NCBI RefSeq assembly: GCF_963576545.1
Contig: NC_083655.1
Span: forward strand, 20,196,204 to 20,260,203
DNA length: 64,000 bases
Origin: Limanda limanda
Taxonomy: Eukaryota > Chordata > Actinopteri > Pleuronectiformes > Pleuronectidae
Reading direction: 5' to 3'
Shown here: positions 41,946-56,660 of the stretch, in pieces
Numbering within the stretch: the stretch's first letter is position 1
How the letters are laid out: the number at the start of each line of letters is the position of its first letter
Program-made: the position numbers and the translations under genes
Notes under the pieces: model-generated
Told to the model about the DNA's origin: nothing
The model's input: only the letters and a program-made list of their open reading frames with translations
The model's database searches: none

Positions 41946-44900
41946 GTCATTTACCTTGTATTCACACTGACTGGGGTTAGTACGGAGACGGTGACTGTGT
42001 TCAAATGAAATACAGAATTGAGCCTCACATACCTCAGAGTGCTGAAATTGGGCCCACACTGTGAGACAGCAGACCTGCTGCACAAAGGTACATTCCCCCA
42101 TACCTGAATGAAGTCCTGAATCCTCCCTCCTCCTGCTATTGGCTGGTGCATCTGATAAGCTGCTGTCTCTCAGTCCACCTGAGACAGGAGAAAGGCTGAG
42201 GAGCTGCGTGTTGGTCTCATCTCCTGACACTTCCCCGTCTGTCGAGAGCTTCACTTGATGACATTTCATCTGTTTAAGCCTCGTGTTTGGTTTAAGCTGG
42301 AACCACTTACCCATACTTCAGTTCTCAGCTATTGATCGGGGCATTTAGAGGAAGCCCTGTAGGGGAGAGCTGCCATTTTGTTTCCACCTGTTTATGAGCT
42401 CTGCTGGGGAGGTCAGTGTCTTGATATCTTCTTTTGGTGGCCTTTCAGAACTATGGTTTGGTTTAATACGGGTTGTTTTGTTTGACGTGTTGATCTGTAC
42501 TCGCCCTGAGGCTACAGTGCTACCTGACTGTGGCAATAAAAACAGTCTAACTTTAACAATGATTCCTGATATCCTTTGTTTGGTTTAGTTTCACTTCCTC
42601 TCTGCTGGACCAGCAGCGTCTCCTAACACAGCACACAGGACAGTATAGGAAAGGCCTCACTTGGTGGCTAACCTGCTGTTCTTCAGGTCACAGCTCACAC
42701 TGGTGTTTTTCCGGCCGAAGATCTGCAAGCAAATAACTGTAAAATAGATCTATTAAATATCCTGCCTCAGCTGAACAATGTGTGAAATGTCACAGTGAAT
42801 GATTGTGGTCTATCAGAGCTCGAGGATCGGAGGAAGGGTTTGAGGATGAGCGAGGTTAAAATAAGTCAACTTTATTAATACAGTACATTTCATATGACAA
42901 GCATGCAAGACAAATTACATATATACCATAAAATAACAGTATGTATATATTAGGATTTTAAATGAAAATAGTAGCACAGAAACAAATTATGAAAATTGAT
43001 ACAAATAAGACATGAATAATTACAGTAAAAAAAGAAGAACAATGAAAAAACAATTATATTTATTTAAAAGAAAAGTGGGAAAAATATTGATTCAGCTACA
43101 AATACAATGGAGGGATACTCTTGGATCATAAAATGAAATGTTTCCTTCAATTACATCAGATATTATTGTTTGTTCGTGAGTCACCATAGCAGCGCGAAGA
43201 TCCGTTTGTTACGCCTATTACAGGAGAGTATAATTCAATGGTAAACTATGAAGTTCTATTGAATGGATTCCTTTTGTTGCTTTTTAATTTTGAACAAGCT
43301 TCAAGTCCTTTACTCAACGTACAAATAATAATTAAAAAGACAAAACAAAAGGGGCTCCACCACTCAGCTCTGTTCAAATAACAAAGAACAGAAACCCCTT
43401 TTCATGAATGGTGACTTCAGGACTGACTAACTGATTAATTGTAATTCTATTTTAGAGTTGAGGGTTTTTTTACAGACACAAAGCTGTAGTCTATATATTA
43501 ATCCTCAATGATGACACTGTTGTATGTTCATCTTTACAGTGTGACAGTACTGATGTGAGGGACAGAAGCACACCCTCCAGTGGCGACTTTTTCTAACTGC
43601 AACAAACCCACCATCAACCAAGTGATCCCAGCAGGTCCCACACAGGCAGCCTGACAGGACAAGATGGGGAATTAACAGTAACAATATTTCTGCAGTTGTA
43701 TATTATGTACTTATTATTAATTCTGACTGTATGCTGCTGTAACAAGTGAATTTCCCTGGTGTGGGATCAATATAGTTGTATCTTATCTGTTTCTTATACA
43801 GTCCAGTCTGAGGTTTCCAACCTCCAGACAGGGTCATAAGTAAATTGGCAAGAAGGAATAAATAATTGAAGCTGAATGACAATTACAGAGCTTGATTGCT
43901 CAATATTACTAATTGATGAGACAGACCCATCACAGCCTGTAACAGTGTTTTGGAACAATGCAATCATTTGAAGTCTGGCGATGTAGAAATAAATTAAATA
44001 CAGGGATAACACATATCCAATTCCAAATACACTACATCAATGCATCTATTGTTGTTAAGTATTTAAATAGTTTGTTGTGGTCCATGTGAGAGAGCTGGGC
44101 ACTTAGAGTACACTGTTCAGAAACTTTAATGAATAAACCAAACACAAGGCACAAAAGTTGATTTTAAGAAGTTAAGAGGCTTCATGAATTTGATGGTAAT
44201 GTGGCATTAACTGCTGTGAATGTTAAATTGTGGCTTTGAGTTGATGCTGTGCAAACAGGTTATTCGCTCGAACTGAGTTTGCATAGAGTGACGGAGTTGA
44301 ATGAATGAATAAAACTAATACTGCCGGAGCTGTATCACACAACAGACAGTTTACAGTTCGCTGATTAATTTACATTCTTAAATTCTTAATTAAAGTGCAG
44401 ATGGTGCATAATCACAGTTTTAAGTGTTTATTTTTTAACAGCACAGGACTCGTGAAACAATCCATCATTTAAAAAATAATAAGAATTTAATGTGTTTTTA
44501 ATGTATTATCTTCAGCTTGGTTTACGGTAATGCTGCAGAGAGACTTCCGGCCTGCTCTCCTCAGCTTGCGGACAGATGTTGCAACAGCAGCAGGAGGCCA
44601 ACATCCATACATCACCGTCAATCTGAAGAGAGCCGCTCAAGCTATTCTTAGACTGAGGAGGAAAATAAAGTACAGCTCCGTGCTTCACAGGCAACTTACC
44701 TAAGACCATATCCCCTCCCTCCGACAGATATAGTGTTGCAGTGAAGTGCAGGTGGAATAGAAGCTTCACCAGAGGAGAAGTGGAGAAGCAGTGGAGCTGC
44801 AGGAGGAGGATTCCAAGTGTCAGAGCGCTTATCAGACATTTGCCAATGATTTATTGCCGCTGCTGCAGCCTGCGCACTATGAGTAGAACTGGGAATGGTT

Positions 44901-47900
44901 AGCATTACCGAGGGGTAATGAAGGGGGGGAATGCAAAATCACACGATAATCTTTCCCACAAATACATAGGTATATGTGCCTGGACACAGAGGTGTGCTTC
45001 TACATGTTATTTACCAATACACAGAGCGCTTGTGAAGAAACCTGCTGCACCAGTTTTTCCTCTCCCCTGGGAAATCTGTCCAGTCTCTGACAACACCCTG
45101 CACAGATGATTTGACTCCACATGGAACCCCCCTACAGGACGCACTGTAGTAGAGGCATTCTTAGTCTATATCCTAACAAGTGCTGCTTCTGCAGTCCAGA
45201 GCTCGATGGCTCCGAGATTGCACATGGCACCACAGCACTGCAGTGTGTGGGGGTGCTGCAGCCACAGCTCGCTTAATGATTCACTGCATCGATTTCCCCA
45301 TTTTGCTGTTGACCTCTCGTTGCCGCTGCTTGCTCCGAGCCTCGACTGTGACACAGCGAGGAGAAGAGGGAAGACAAGTGTTTTAAGCTTTAAATGGAGT
45401 GGAAGAGGAGGAGATCTGCTGATGCACTCTAATCACGCTGCCCTGCTGCTTTTTAAGATTCTGTACAGATAAGACAATCACTACTGAAATAAGACAACAA
45501 TGTAAGTAGCAGCATTTATTCTGTGACTATAAAAAGTCAGAGGTTTTGAGTTAAGAGCAGCACTTATTTGATTTGAAGTAAGTAAACAGGGTAATACAGT
45601 AATAGCATCACATATTCACCTTGAAATTAACTTTCTTTTCAATTACCCTTTAATCAGAATTTTCACCAAATCTTGATAAACTATATTTTTCATTAACTTT
45701 AAAGGAATCCTGCAGTCACAAGAATCAAAGACACTGGGAATCATTTATAACTGCACTGAAATTCCACCCTGAGTTCTAACTGAATGTTCAATTACGGATA
45801 TAAATATGAATGATCTGTTGCCTGGTCCATGGAGAGACTTGATTCCACACAGCATATTTACATTCCATGCACTTTCCTCATGTCAGCCAACCCTCAGGCT
45901 GCAGCTGCTGTCCACCTGCCAGTCTATCTCTCACTACTTGCTCTGTCTGTGGCTCTCAGCACAGTGCTTCCTACTCAAAGATGTAAATCTTAAAAAACAA
46001 CTCAAAAATATAAGGTTATTTTTTTTTTAAAAGGCTCAGGAATTTTCTGAAACCGATGCTTCTGTATTGTTTTTCAAACCCTGCTCTGAGGAAACAGTGC
46101 ATATTTTCAGAAGCAGATAAATACACGTCTGAAGGCTTGAGAGATAAAAATACACCTTCTCATCAAACACTGTGACTAAGGTCACCCCTTAGTTCTCCAA
46201 AGAGTTATTTTTTACCTGCTAGCTATGCGAAGTCACAGGGCTGTTTTTGTCCTTACATTTGAATTAGTTCATCCTTGATAAATTTGTGACTTTTTGTGAT
46301 TTTTATATGAGCCACAATTTCCCTCAAAATGCCAGTTTAGTGAATTTGTGAAATTCTAAATTCTTTGAAATTAAATGTTAAATCAAGTAAAAGAAAATCC
46401 TGGATATGTCGATTTGTCACACCTACCTTTACTTGGCTCATGTTCCATCCTTCCACCAAGTTCCAAGGAAATCCATGCTTTTTGCATATAAAATCGCAAA
46501 TAGATAAATAAATCCGTTACTTGGCTGATGTCAGGACCTAGGATGGAACCCAGGGCCACACCATTGGAGAGTGCAACACACTCATACATGAAGGGGCCAA
46601 TGAGTCACAGTGTTGCTCATGAGTGTGTATATGTTCTGCTCCGTACACACTGGGGCCATTGCATGTGATTAATTCACACATAAATAAATTTTGTCAAAGT
46701 GTTGTTTTTGCCATGACAACTTTCAATCAGAAGGTGATAATTCGGCAACAATAGCAGAAGGTTGTTGAGAGTAAAGACATCAACAAATCTGTACATATTA
46801 GAAGCTTAGGCTGCAGAACATCTTACCTTCTATCTGCTGTGGGTCAATAGATCCCTAGGATAAAATTCTGCCTTCACAGATAAAGAACCAACATCCATAG
46901 CACGTCTTCAACTACCCCAATGACACCCTGCATTAGGCAGAGCAGCTCTCCTTTACTTGCTCTACATTGTAAAATGGAATTTACCCTAAACCTAAACCTT
47001 TTGTCAAGTGAGGAGGATAAGATCCTAATCCCAGGATGATGTTGAATCCCTTCTTTTCCCTGAAGAATGTGCTGATGCAAATCTATTAAAAAACACGTCA
47101 CGGATTCACACTCTGATGGTGTGAATGGTTTTGATGTGAAATACTCACAAGGGAGTATTTTGCATTTATGTCATTTGATAGTCACTCTGTAAGACTGATG
47201 AGTACTTTCTCTTTTACCAGTGCAGGGTTGAAAAAACAGGGTCATTCGCCCTAGATATAAAAACACATGTCCTCACTTAACTCCATCGAGGTATCAAGTT
47301 TTCCATTTGTTATCTTGTTAGTCAAGGATTTCAGATGCCTGTTTTAGATTTCTGTCATTGTAGTATAAAAGTATAAAAATGCTTATACACCAGGGAGTGT
47401 TAAATGAATGAGTATTATTTAAGCTGGAGGCCTGGAATGTTGCCCATTAGGAATTAAAACGCAATATCAAAAGACTAATTTTATACTTAAAAGCACAGAC
47501 TGTATAAAGAAATATATATAAGAAAAAATGACTTAAAACATGACACCACCCAGACGTGACATCGGGACTAGCATTACAAGAATAAAAAGGTGAGTACAAA
47601 GACAAAACAGTAACCAGAAATGGAATCAGACATAAACTATACAACTATTATAAAAACAAAACACAAAGGGAACAGCACACGAGAAGCAAGTGTGAGTAAT
47701 ACACTGGTAAAACAAACCTATCATGGAAAACTATTGAATCAGTTTCTTAATAACCTGGTCCAGTCGAAGGGAAGATAGTGTGAAGTTCACAAACATTACA
47801 AACTCAAAACCAGCTAACTAGATTACATGTTGAGGAGTTAAGACACGAGAGGCTGCCAGGATTGGCAAGTTGTCCCGGCTTATTATATTTTTCGTGTTCC

Positions 47901-49100
47901 TGGCGCCTCAAAGATTGGTGTAGCTGGCACAAAGACAGGTGTCTGTGGAATTAGTCGGTCGATAATAATTTGATAAAGTTGTTTTTAAATGAATGTGACC
48001 CCTGATGGGCGGCACCTAGTCAAAGGTAAAACTGCAAAATGTCGAGGTCCTATGGAAGCAGACGACGTACAGGCGGCGCAGGAGTGTCGAATGAAAGAGA
48101 AATAATGTAAGATTAGTGGGTTCGATGCTTAACAAAACAATAAGGTGCATTTCGGTTGCACTCTAGGTGATGAGAGAAAAAAAGACAAATGAAGATGTAC
48201 AGAAATAGCAACAGAGAGTGAAAAATAAACGTGTAAAAATAGAGCAAGAGAAAAGACGAGGGTAAAACTAGAAACCGTTTAAGTGTATTCTTTTCAAAAG
48301 ACGGACGTAATGTGTGCGTGTGTCACTTGCACTCCATCGTTTGGTAGCTTGTCTTCTGGCTGCACTTCAATCACACGCGTCAGTACAATCAGTGGAGGTG
48401 ATGGATCAAAATGAGCCTGGATGATGCTCCACACGCTCAGTCAACATCAGAACAGCCTGCAGTCGATTCCTCTTACAAATGAGGTACCGGCCTCAGGTTG
48501 GTCAGAGTCAAAGGAATCAATACTGGGATTAAGTTGCAGTTCTAAAGCATCCTTATTATAATAAACAAGCCCAGGCTGGGATGTCTCATCAGGTGAATGT
48601 GTGGCAACTGCTCGACTGTGGTGGTGGAGATATGAGCATGTCGCTGGATTCACTCCCTGATCACTCCCTGTGCTCCCGTCTGCTGCTCAACTGGTGTCTA
48701 TAAGCTTTAAATTTTAATATGAAAGTTCTCTTAGGGAAATGAGACAAAGCCTGTGACACATACAACTGTCGTGCTCTTTCACAGTGAGATTTGTCCTCGT
48801 CATCATAACATGTCCCTGACAGATCGCCTTACACGTGTTCATCTGCTGCGGCGGAGGACTCCTGTCGCTCCATTGGCTGCACGTTTCTCTGTTCAGCCCC
48901 CACTGGCAGGCTCCTTTCCCCATATTCCCAATGGGGGGATTTGTATTGATTACTCTCACCGCTCCCATCTGCTGCTCAGCACGCTACACAGGGAGTGACA
49001 CTGAAGTGGGTCAATACACTGGATTAACCTGTTTTCAATAAAAGCTTTTGCTATTATTGAAAACATCTTGCTTTTGCAAGATACTGTATCTTGCAAAAGC

Positions 49101-49440
49101 TGCATTCACACATGCACTGAACTCCAGAGATCCTCCGCAGTTTGACGTTTGATGCCGCCTCTAACACGTGGCTATAAAATGACTAAATAAAGGATACAAA
49201 TATGGCTGCCTGAAAAAGCAGAGACATTAGAAGAAACAGCCGGAGAGAGTTTGTGGTGATAAGAGCAGACGCCGTGTGAATCACATGATCTCTGCAGCAT
49301 AATGATGACGGTATGTCCAACCTCTGCCTGCTGTTCCAGCCCTTCCCTGAATTCTCCTGAAAATACCTGGCTGTTGTCAACACGCCTGCAGCTGCATTGT
49401 TCATGTGTGAAAGGAAAATCCAGGAGAAAGATATAAATGT
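49101..49440 (+). repeat. Dispersed MITE-like repeat, copy 5
   Basis: It starts GCTGCATTCACACATGCACTG then AACTCCAGAGATCCTCCGCAG, and ends near TTCATGTGTGAAAGGAAAATC, giving the same loosely inverted ends as copy 1. Confidence 0.55.
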
Positions 49441-49589
49441 ATATGTGGTTTGCACTGTTTCAAATGTCGTGCATATTGGTGTTTTAAAACCATAACTCTG
49501 CATGTCAGTGAAAATGCGAAGGGATTCCAGAATAACATTTTAACCTCTTCTGCACCTTGAATACAATTGTATTTAATGTAGATATAGAG

Positions 49590-49680
49590 TCTTGTAACGG
49601 ATCTGTTCTTACTCTATTGTATGGCTTGGTATGGAAATTTAAATTTGAAGGACAAAGATCTGCTGAACCATATATATTTT
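49590..49680 (+). repeat. Short LINE coding fragment
   Basis: In one frame it reads LYCMAWYGNLNLKDKDLLNH, resembling the conserved WYGNL motif downstream of the reverse transcriptase in some fish LINEs. Only about 90 bases match; the surroundings are unmatched. Confidence 0.4.
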
Positions 49681-49904
49681 TGTACTGTACTGTTTTGCTG
49701 GGTTATTATACGACTGAACGCTGATGAGTCAAAGCTGCCTGCTGTAGCTGATGAACGCTCCTAAAACCTAAACTATAGGAGCTGAAAGAGCTGAGAAGGG
49801 ATGCAGAGTTGGATGAGATGTATACCTAGCTAACACCAACAAATAATACTCAAATAATAATGGCATCATGTTAGGAAATAACAATAAAATACATGTGACC
49901 CCTG

Positions 49905-50000
49905 TCAAAAGACATGCAGATTGGGGTTAGGTTGATTGGAGACTCTAAAGGGACTATGGGTGTGTATGTGATTGTGAATGGTTGTTAGTGGCTTGGGGAG
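49905..50000 (+). repeat. Fragment of a common teleost interspersed repeat
   Basis: AAAGACATGCAGATTGGGGT then TAGGTTGATTGGAGACTCTAA is a widespread fish repeat core. A partner fragment of the same repeat (GGAGTTTGCATGTTCTCC) is at 35517. Confidence 0.5.
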
Positions 50001-50590
50001 TGATCTGCTAGCGGTGCCCAGGGTCAAATCTAAACAGGCAGAAGCAGCTTTTACTGGCTTTTCAGTACAGTGCTGGAACCAACCGCCTGATCCATTGCAA
50101 TTATAAAAATCTGTGTGAAAACTTTTTTTCATTCACACAAGTGCCTTCAACTGAGCTGTTTTACAAGGTCATAACCATCAGTGTATTTCATTCTATTTTC
50201 ATTTTATCATGAAAGTTTCGTCTATTTCATGTCTATATTTTTTTTACCCTTCACCCTATTTCAAAATTTTGATACAGATGTTATACTTCTCTTCTTAATC
50301 CTTTATTTTGCTCAAACTGTACCTTTTCGATTAATCATTATATAATGTCAGTACAGCACTTTGAATCTACCTCTGAGTATGAAGGGTGCTTACAAACTAA
50401 GGGTAGGAATGATCTGGATTATGGTACATGGCTAACAACATTTCAGTCTGGATTAGTTAAACCATGTTTGAAGATCAGTCTCAATAATACAGAGATTCAG
50501 TTCCATGATTTCTGTTCTGTGAAGGTTTCATCATGAGGTTTGTTGCTGAACCAAAAAATGAGGACAAAACTTGTAGTGAAACTTTGTTTC

Positions 50591-50596
50591 TTTATT
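50591..50596 (-). terminator. Candidate tgfbr1 polyadenylation signal
   Basis: AATAAA on the minus strand in the context GTGTGAATAAAGAAAC. It is 7.5 kb downstream of the tgfbr1 stop, which fits the long 3' UTR known for this gene in mammals, but several other AATAAA sites lie in between and no transcript data are available. Confidence 0.3.
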
Positions 50597-53500
50597 CACA
50601 CCATTTTCTACTCCAGCTATGTTAGAAGTTAACATACGTGTCAATCCTCTAGTTCCTATGCTGATCTCTCATTCATCTGTACATACTATATAAAAAAAGT
50701 CAAGATTATAATATGTTTAGAAATCCAAGAGGATTGTGGGGCGAGGAGTGTGACCGTTGTGCAGGGGTATACAGTCCTTCCCCTCACTTCCAGCCTCCTC
50801 CGCCTCCACGTTGACTCTTCTTTTTCAAATTTTTTTTTTCCGTTAAACAAAAGAATATATTGAACAAGGCATTTATTTTTTAAACCAGAGCTCAGAAGGG
50901 GGCTTGGACATTTGTAAAGCGCTTTGACTGTACAGCTCACGCAGAACACAACCAACAGGTCATATACAGAGCATGGTAAAAGAGGAATAGTATACTGCTT
51001 GGGCACAACACAAACACAATACAATGCCATTTGACAAAAAAGTACAATTGAAAAGAAAAACTAATTTTCCTCTTCAACTTTTTTAAGCATTTCATAGAAA
51101 CAAAAGAGAAAGATAAATTGCAAACTTGGAGTAAACAAATCAAGAATATATATATACAGTGAGGTAAAACACATTGGTCTTTAAAAGGAGGTATTTTCTT
51201 TTCAATTAAGTGACCTTTTCAATATGTTAATTATGCCTTTTTAAGATCTCAGCTTTTGGATGATATCTATAAAGCAGATAATGCAGACATCAATGCAGAC
51301 ACAATCACATGCAGTCTTGTCATTCGAGGTGGAAGCTAAAAAAGAAGTCTTGTCAAACTTAGGCACCAAATAAAACATGATAAAGCTTTCTGCCAACCTT
51401 GTTGCCACAAAGGCCTCACAGCAGCATCGAAATGGAGAAGCAAACTTTGTAACTGAGCAGAGCCTGAGCCCTCTTGTGACCCAAACCCCTCTTCACATCA
51501 ACCTATAACACTTCCCTGGCTTTTGAGCACTGCACTGAGGTGTTCAGACCACGAAAGGTGAGCGGTTCAATCTTTTGACCCTAACACGGACCTCTTCACA
51601 GTGTGTGGATCATACGAGCATAGTAAGGTCATTCATCCTGGTGACCCAGGGGGACTGAGTGGGCAAACATGTTTGGCCCAGACTTTGCATAACGAGAGGC
51701 AGAGACGTAGAAACAGACCCGTGCGTGTGGCGGATATTTGCAATGCTCACTAAGTTGCTGCCACGACCTTTGGGTTGAGCTATGCAGGTTGTGCTGAGAT
51801 CGGTTGTTTACTCTGAGAGGTCTGATACATTCACAGCTGTGGGAATTTCTCAGTGCGTGGTTTGAAGCGGTAGAGCTGCTGGCATAGTTCATGTTAACCT
51901 CTCCGTCATGGTCCCTCCATCCATGTTCACAGAGCGGAAGAACACTCTTTGTTTTCTACCTTTCTCGGTTACAAAGTGTTGCGCGAGCAGACTGCATATT
52001 TGTCTGGGTTTGAGTCACTAAACGGCTCAGCCATGGCGCTTCTCCCACTCATGACCTTTGCTTGTGTTGACCAGGGAACTGAGATTTGCAATGATATGGA
52101 CGCTGCTTATCAGCAGTGTACAGTGATCCCCCCCCCCCGTTTAATCTGAGCTACAGAAAGATGGGGTGAGATTCACAAAAGGGAGGTACAGTGGGTTTTC
52201 TTTGTACATTTTCTCAACAGTTTAGTGATTGAAATAATCAAGCAAAACGGTAAAATCCAAATAACCCACCAATAATGGACTGTTTTACAGTTTTAACCCC
52301 AATGCTTTCCACACAAAAGGACCTGAAGGTCAATGCATGCTCGAAACAAGCTTGAACAAAATGATCAGCCATGGCTACACAAGTTTCCAGCGATTTCATG
52401 CAGCCTTTAAACACTGCTTTCACATATACATTAAGAAGCACACTTAAGAAAATCTCTCCTGGAAGTCATTCATGTTGTTGGTCAAACTGCTATGATCAGA
52501 AACCTAAAAACTACATTGTGTTGGATGCAGCCCTTCTTCGAGAAACCTGAAATAGAATTGTGTTTACCAGACCTCCTTACTCCCTCGTCATCCCTGCTTG
52601 AAGCTAAATGCTAGATTACCTGCTATTAGCATGACACGCTCAAATTTCTGATCCAACTGTTCCCGGTTGAGTTGCATTGTGGTCAATGTAGGCACCAGAT
52701 TTTGTAGAAAAAGTAGAAAACTTTGTTGAATTAAAAAGACAACACCTCTGGTTCTGCAGCATCAACTATGTATTCACCTTGTTTTTTTCTCCTAACAATC
52801 CAATCTCTTCATGCTAACACTATATTGATTACCTACTAAAAGCAGGATGGTAATCTGGCCTGTGTCTCACGGGTTTCTGAACTTTCCAAACCTAACAATT
52901 TGAGGAATATGCAGCCTGGAGGTGAGACGGTTACAGGTGACTCATCTGTCTCTTGTCTTGTGTAGAACTGAGGGCAACACCATGAATGCTTAAAGGAGAG
53001 AGTGTCTGGAAATCTGTGCAGTTCATTGCATCATATAAACTGGTTTGTTTCAAGCACGCCCCGAGTACAGAGGGACAAGGAAGTCAAATTTGGCAGGGAT
53101 GGATGCGAGTTGCTTCAGCCAATCGTGGAGCTGTGAGGCAAGAAAAGTGACTGCAATCAAGTGTGGCACTTGTAGCAATGAGACATCTGTCTGTTAGACA
53201 ACATGGAATGACAAGAGAGAAAGGCAAGATAGAATCAAGGAGAGAACGACTGCTGTATAAAGACCACATGAGGAACAACAATTGGCTGCAAACATCTTTT
53301 TACAGTTAAGTCATCTTGGGTTTTGAAAAAGAAAAAGTACAAGGCTGCTGGTGACTTTAAGACAGAATGAAGGTTGTCCGAGTAGAGGCATACCAGAGGT
53401 GCTGTTGAGTTGAGCTATTGTTGTTTCTAACGTCCCAGAGAATGGCATTGAAATGGAATACGAAAAATGTACAGGTTCAATCTCACACAGAGGCCCAGCA

Positions 53501-56500
53501 GGACAAGCCAGGACTTTCTTAAAGGGAAGGTAGAGATTTAAAATTTAGGGTTTCCTGTACCACCACCACCAATCCCTCACCCTGCCACGCGCACGGATTA
53601 GAAAGAAGAATTGGCCCTGGTTTCGCCTGGCAAGGCCCAGTTGACCCACTAGTTTACACATTGAACATTTAATTCAGCATAGTTTGTGACCCTTTTTGTA
53701 TTTAATATAGCAGCAATATCCACTTTACTTTCTTCAAATATTAGGATAGCTTTCTTCTGTTGTCTACTCCACAAGGTATTTACAAGGATTTCTAAGTCCC
53801 TTCTGCCACTGCTGAACATTTCTAGATATTTAGGAATTCACAGCGACGCAGAGCAGTGGTAAACAGGCGGGTATGTCACACCTGAACTGCTGTTGGTCAA
53901 ACTGGGTTTTCACAGATTTTTTCAAGGATAACAAGGGTTTTACTGAATAAAACCTGTAGCAACTGAAGACATAATTTTTACAACAGCTTTTGGATATTTC
54001 AGTAAATTTCAGTTTTTTCTTGAGAAATGACTAGCAATAAAAACCTCCACTAAAAAACTACTTTTCCACTTCTACCACACAGTCTTCCTAAGCAGATAAA
54101 GCTCACTGTTGTTCAAATGTTACTTTAACACACACGCTTTTATGAAACTGGATCAGTAAATCAGCCATATTTTCCCTATCTTTGAATGGTGGTGCCCCGG
54201 GGGGACTTTATTATCAATTGAAGTTATTATTTAATGTTAAATATTTTCTGATGGCCAAATTTATTGTGAACATATGGTTGCCCAAAGGCACAACACGACA
54301 CATTTTTTTATGTTATATTTCTACCACGTTCCTTTCCTTGGGGGAGGTATGTGTTGGATTGAGAGCCATTCTAGTTGTTTTCATTGGACTTGGAGTTGCA
54401 GTAACCGGTTTAAAAACTTAGTCTACTTAGACTGGAGCTGTCCATTTGAGATTTTTATTAAATCTATTTTAAAATTTAGACAAATTCTTGTATTATGTTT
54501 GTTATTACATGATCAGTTGCTACAAAAGCCATTAATATGGGTTTTAAAAAGTAAAAGTACTTTTGATTCTGAAAAAAATATGTCCTTGCTTACGCATGGG
54601 ATCGTCTAAACTTAGGCTTAGGAAAACTTTCTCTAGATGCATTTTTAACTGTTCGGGCCTCAACGTGGAGAGAAAAAGCTTCAAAGATTGGCACGGTGGT
54701 TTTCAGACATGGTCAATGGAGGCTGCAGCGTCTCATCATACAGCAGCTGATTGAACTGATGTGCACTTTCAGAGAGCTCATCAGTGGAATGAGCTGCTGC
54801 AGTGAGAGACGGACTCTGCGCTCTTCCAGAAATCGCGGCTGCAAACACTGCGTGGACATACATCAGCAAATCTTTGAGAGGACTGCCTAACAAATGACAA
54901 ATGGATGTGCGTCCGAGCAACATGGCACAGAATGAGCAGATTTAAGCAATCTGAGGATATTTACATCCAACGGCAGCTCTCACCTCGACTTGGAAAAGCG
55001 AGGTGGACAACTAATTAGCAGCACATCAATAGGTTATGTATCCATACTGTCAAAAAAAACAATGAAGACAAGACAAACTCACTGACATCCAAACTGCCTC
55101 ACAGGTAAACCCCCAAGTGGTTCAGAAGTGCACTTATTGCTGAACAATCAAGGGACTGAGGGATTTCTTTGAGAATGGCAGCTCTCATGTACTGAGTGTA
55201 TTTATTTTTGACCTTTTAATACTTTATGTATCTAAACTGTTATGACTATAACAAAGTATGCTTCAGATGGAACACAAGCAAATCTGTAAATTAAGAGAAT
55301 GGGTTTAGATGTATGGCAATTTTGGCAACAGGACAAAACAAACTAAACTATTAAATCAGATGCTACATTATATTTTTTTTATCATTTAGATAGAATCATG
55401 ACACTATCTTTATCATAGGGAGCAATGATCCCTATGATTGGTATTTATCTCAAAAAAGAGAAGAAAACAAAAACAAGGAGAAAATAAGAGCAGATCCTGA
55501 CTCCTCTGCGTTGGTCCCTTAAGGCTTGCTAAGCTGAAATGACATAATTGTCCATAGTTTTTTTTCATCTTTTGTTTTTCGTAAATGTACATTCTAGTAG
55601 AAAAACAACTTGCCACAAAAAAAAAAGATACAGCTGGAAAACCTATGGCTTAGTCATTATCCGTTTGCTATATTTAAATGAATGTACCTCACTGATTTTT
55701 TTTTTGTTGTGGATTATCCTACAGAGAAGAAACCACTTAAAAGGTTGACTCGTGCTACTGCGCAGTCAGCGGCGCACACACGTGAAAACAAAATTCAGAA
55801 ATCCAAGAGTTTACATTTATAGGGCGACAACAGTAATGCTTACAAGTCTTTGTGTCTCTTTTTGAAAATCGCCATGAGCTTTTTGTGGCAAAGTTTTCCC
55901 AACTTAACACAGTTTGAGGTGCTGGAGCTTAGTTTCCAGACTCAGTCCGCTGAGAAGAGAAGCTGTAAAATGAGTTGTTGCTGAGGTGTTCAGGTGTCAG
56001 GGGGTGGGGGAGATGTGGGTTTGACGAAATGGCACCAGGGTGTCGAGCGGGCCGTGGGTGCTGTAACGTGCAGCGTGTCCCTTCTTGCTTTTCCATCCCT
56101 ATTCTCGGGTGTGCATAGTACGAGCTTGCAGTGCTCGGCAGGGCTCCCGCGGGCCTCCTCTGACACACACGCACAAAGAGCTGCATCCACTCGAGCACAC
56201 CGACTCCACGGCAGCCGACATGAGAGGAGTTGGGTTTTTAAAGCACTGCAGTTTCCGGTAACAGCTGGCTTGGCAGGCATGGTGGCAGCTGATTGTTGTT
56301 GTTGTTCTTGTTGTTTGTGGTTTAGCAGAGTATAGAAAATACAGACACATTTATCTACTGTAAATTGCATATGTTGCAGCATGTTCGCCAAAAATGAATG
56401 AGGTCATCATGTCCTGTTAAGTTTTGCAAAAGATCCCCTGCCACCAAAAAGAAAATAAAAAAGTAATACAATAAATTAAACTGACCTGTCCGACTCCCTG

Positions 56501-56605
56501 ACAACATGATGGGAGACGGGGAAACACAATAACAGAAGGAAAAACAGGTGCAAAATTCTTGCAGAGATGAGAGATTCTGCTTTTACAACTCAACTAGAAA
56601 AGGCG

Positions 56606-56660
<55 letters not shown>

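Larger units (their letters stand above)
42010..50560. other. Intergenic DNA, no gene recognised
   Basis: AT-rich sequence without a recognisable coding exon. It includes a possible LINE/SINE 3' tail near 43745-43790 (AATTTCCCTGGTGTGGGATC), MITE-like repeat copy 5 at 49101, a LINE fragment at 49590 and a common fish repeat at 49905. GC-richer stretches near 44520-44880 and 45180-45370 have no supported exons. Confidence 0.45.

Noticed and set aside
41427..42008. 193-codon open frame with a HTGP-type repeat, and mirror frames on the other strand
   Set aside because: It is the translation of a 10-base tandem repeat; open frames occur on both strands with no start context or domain.
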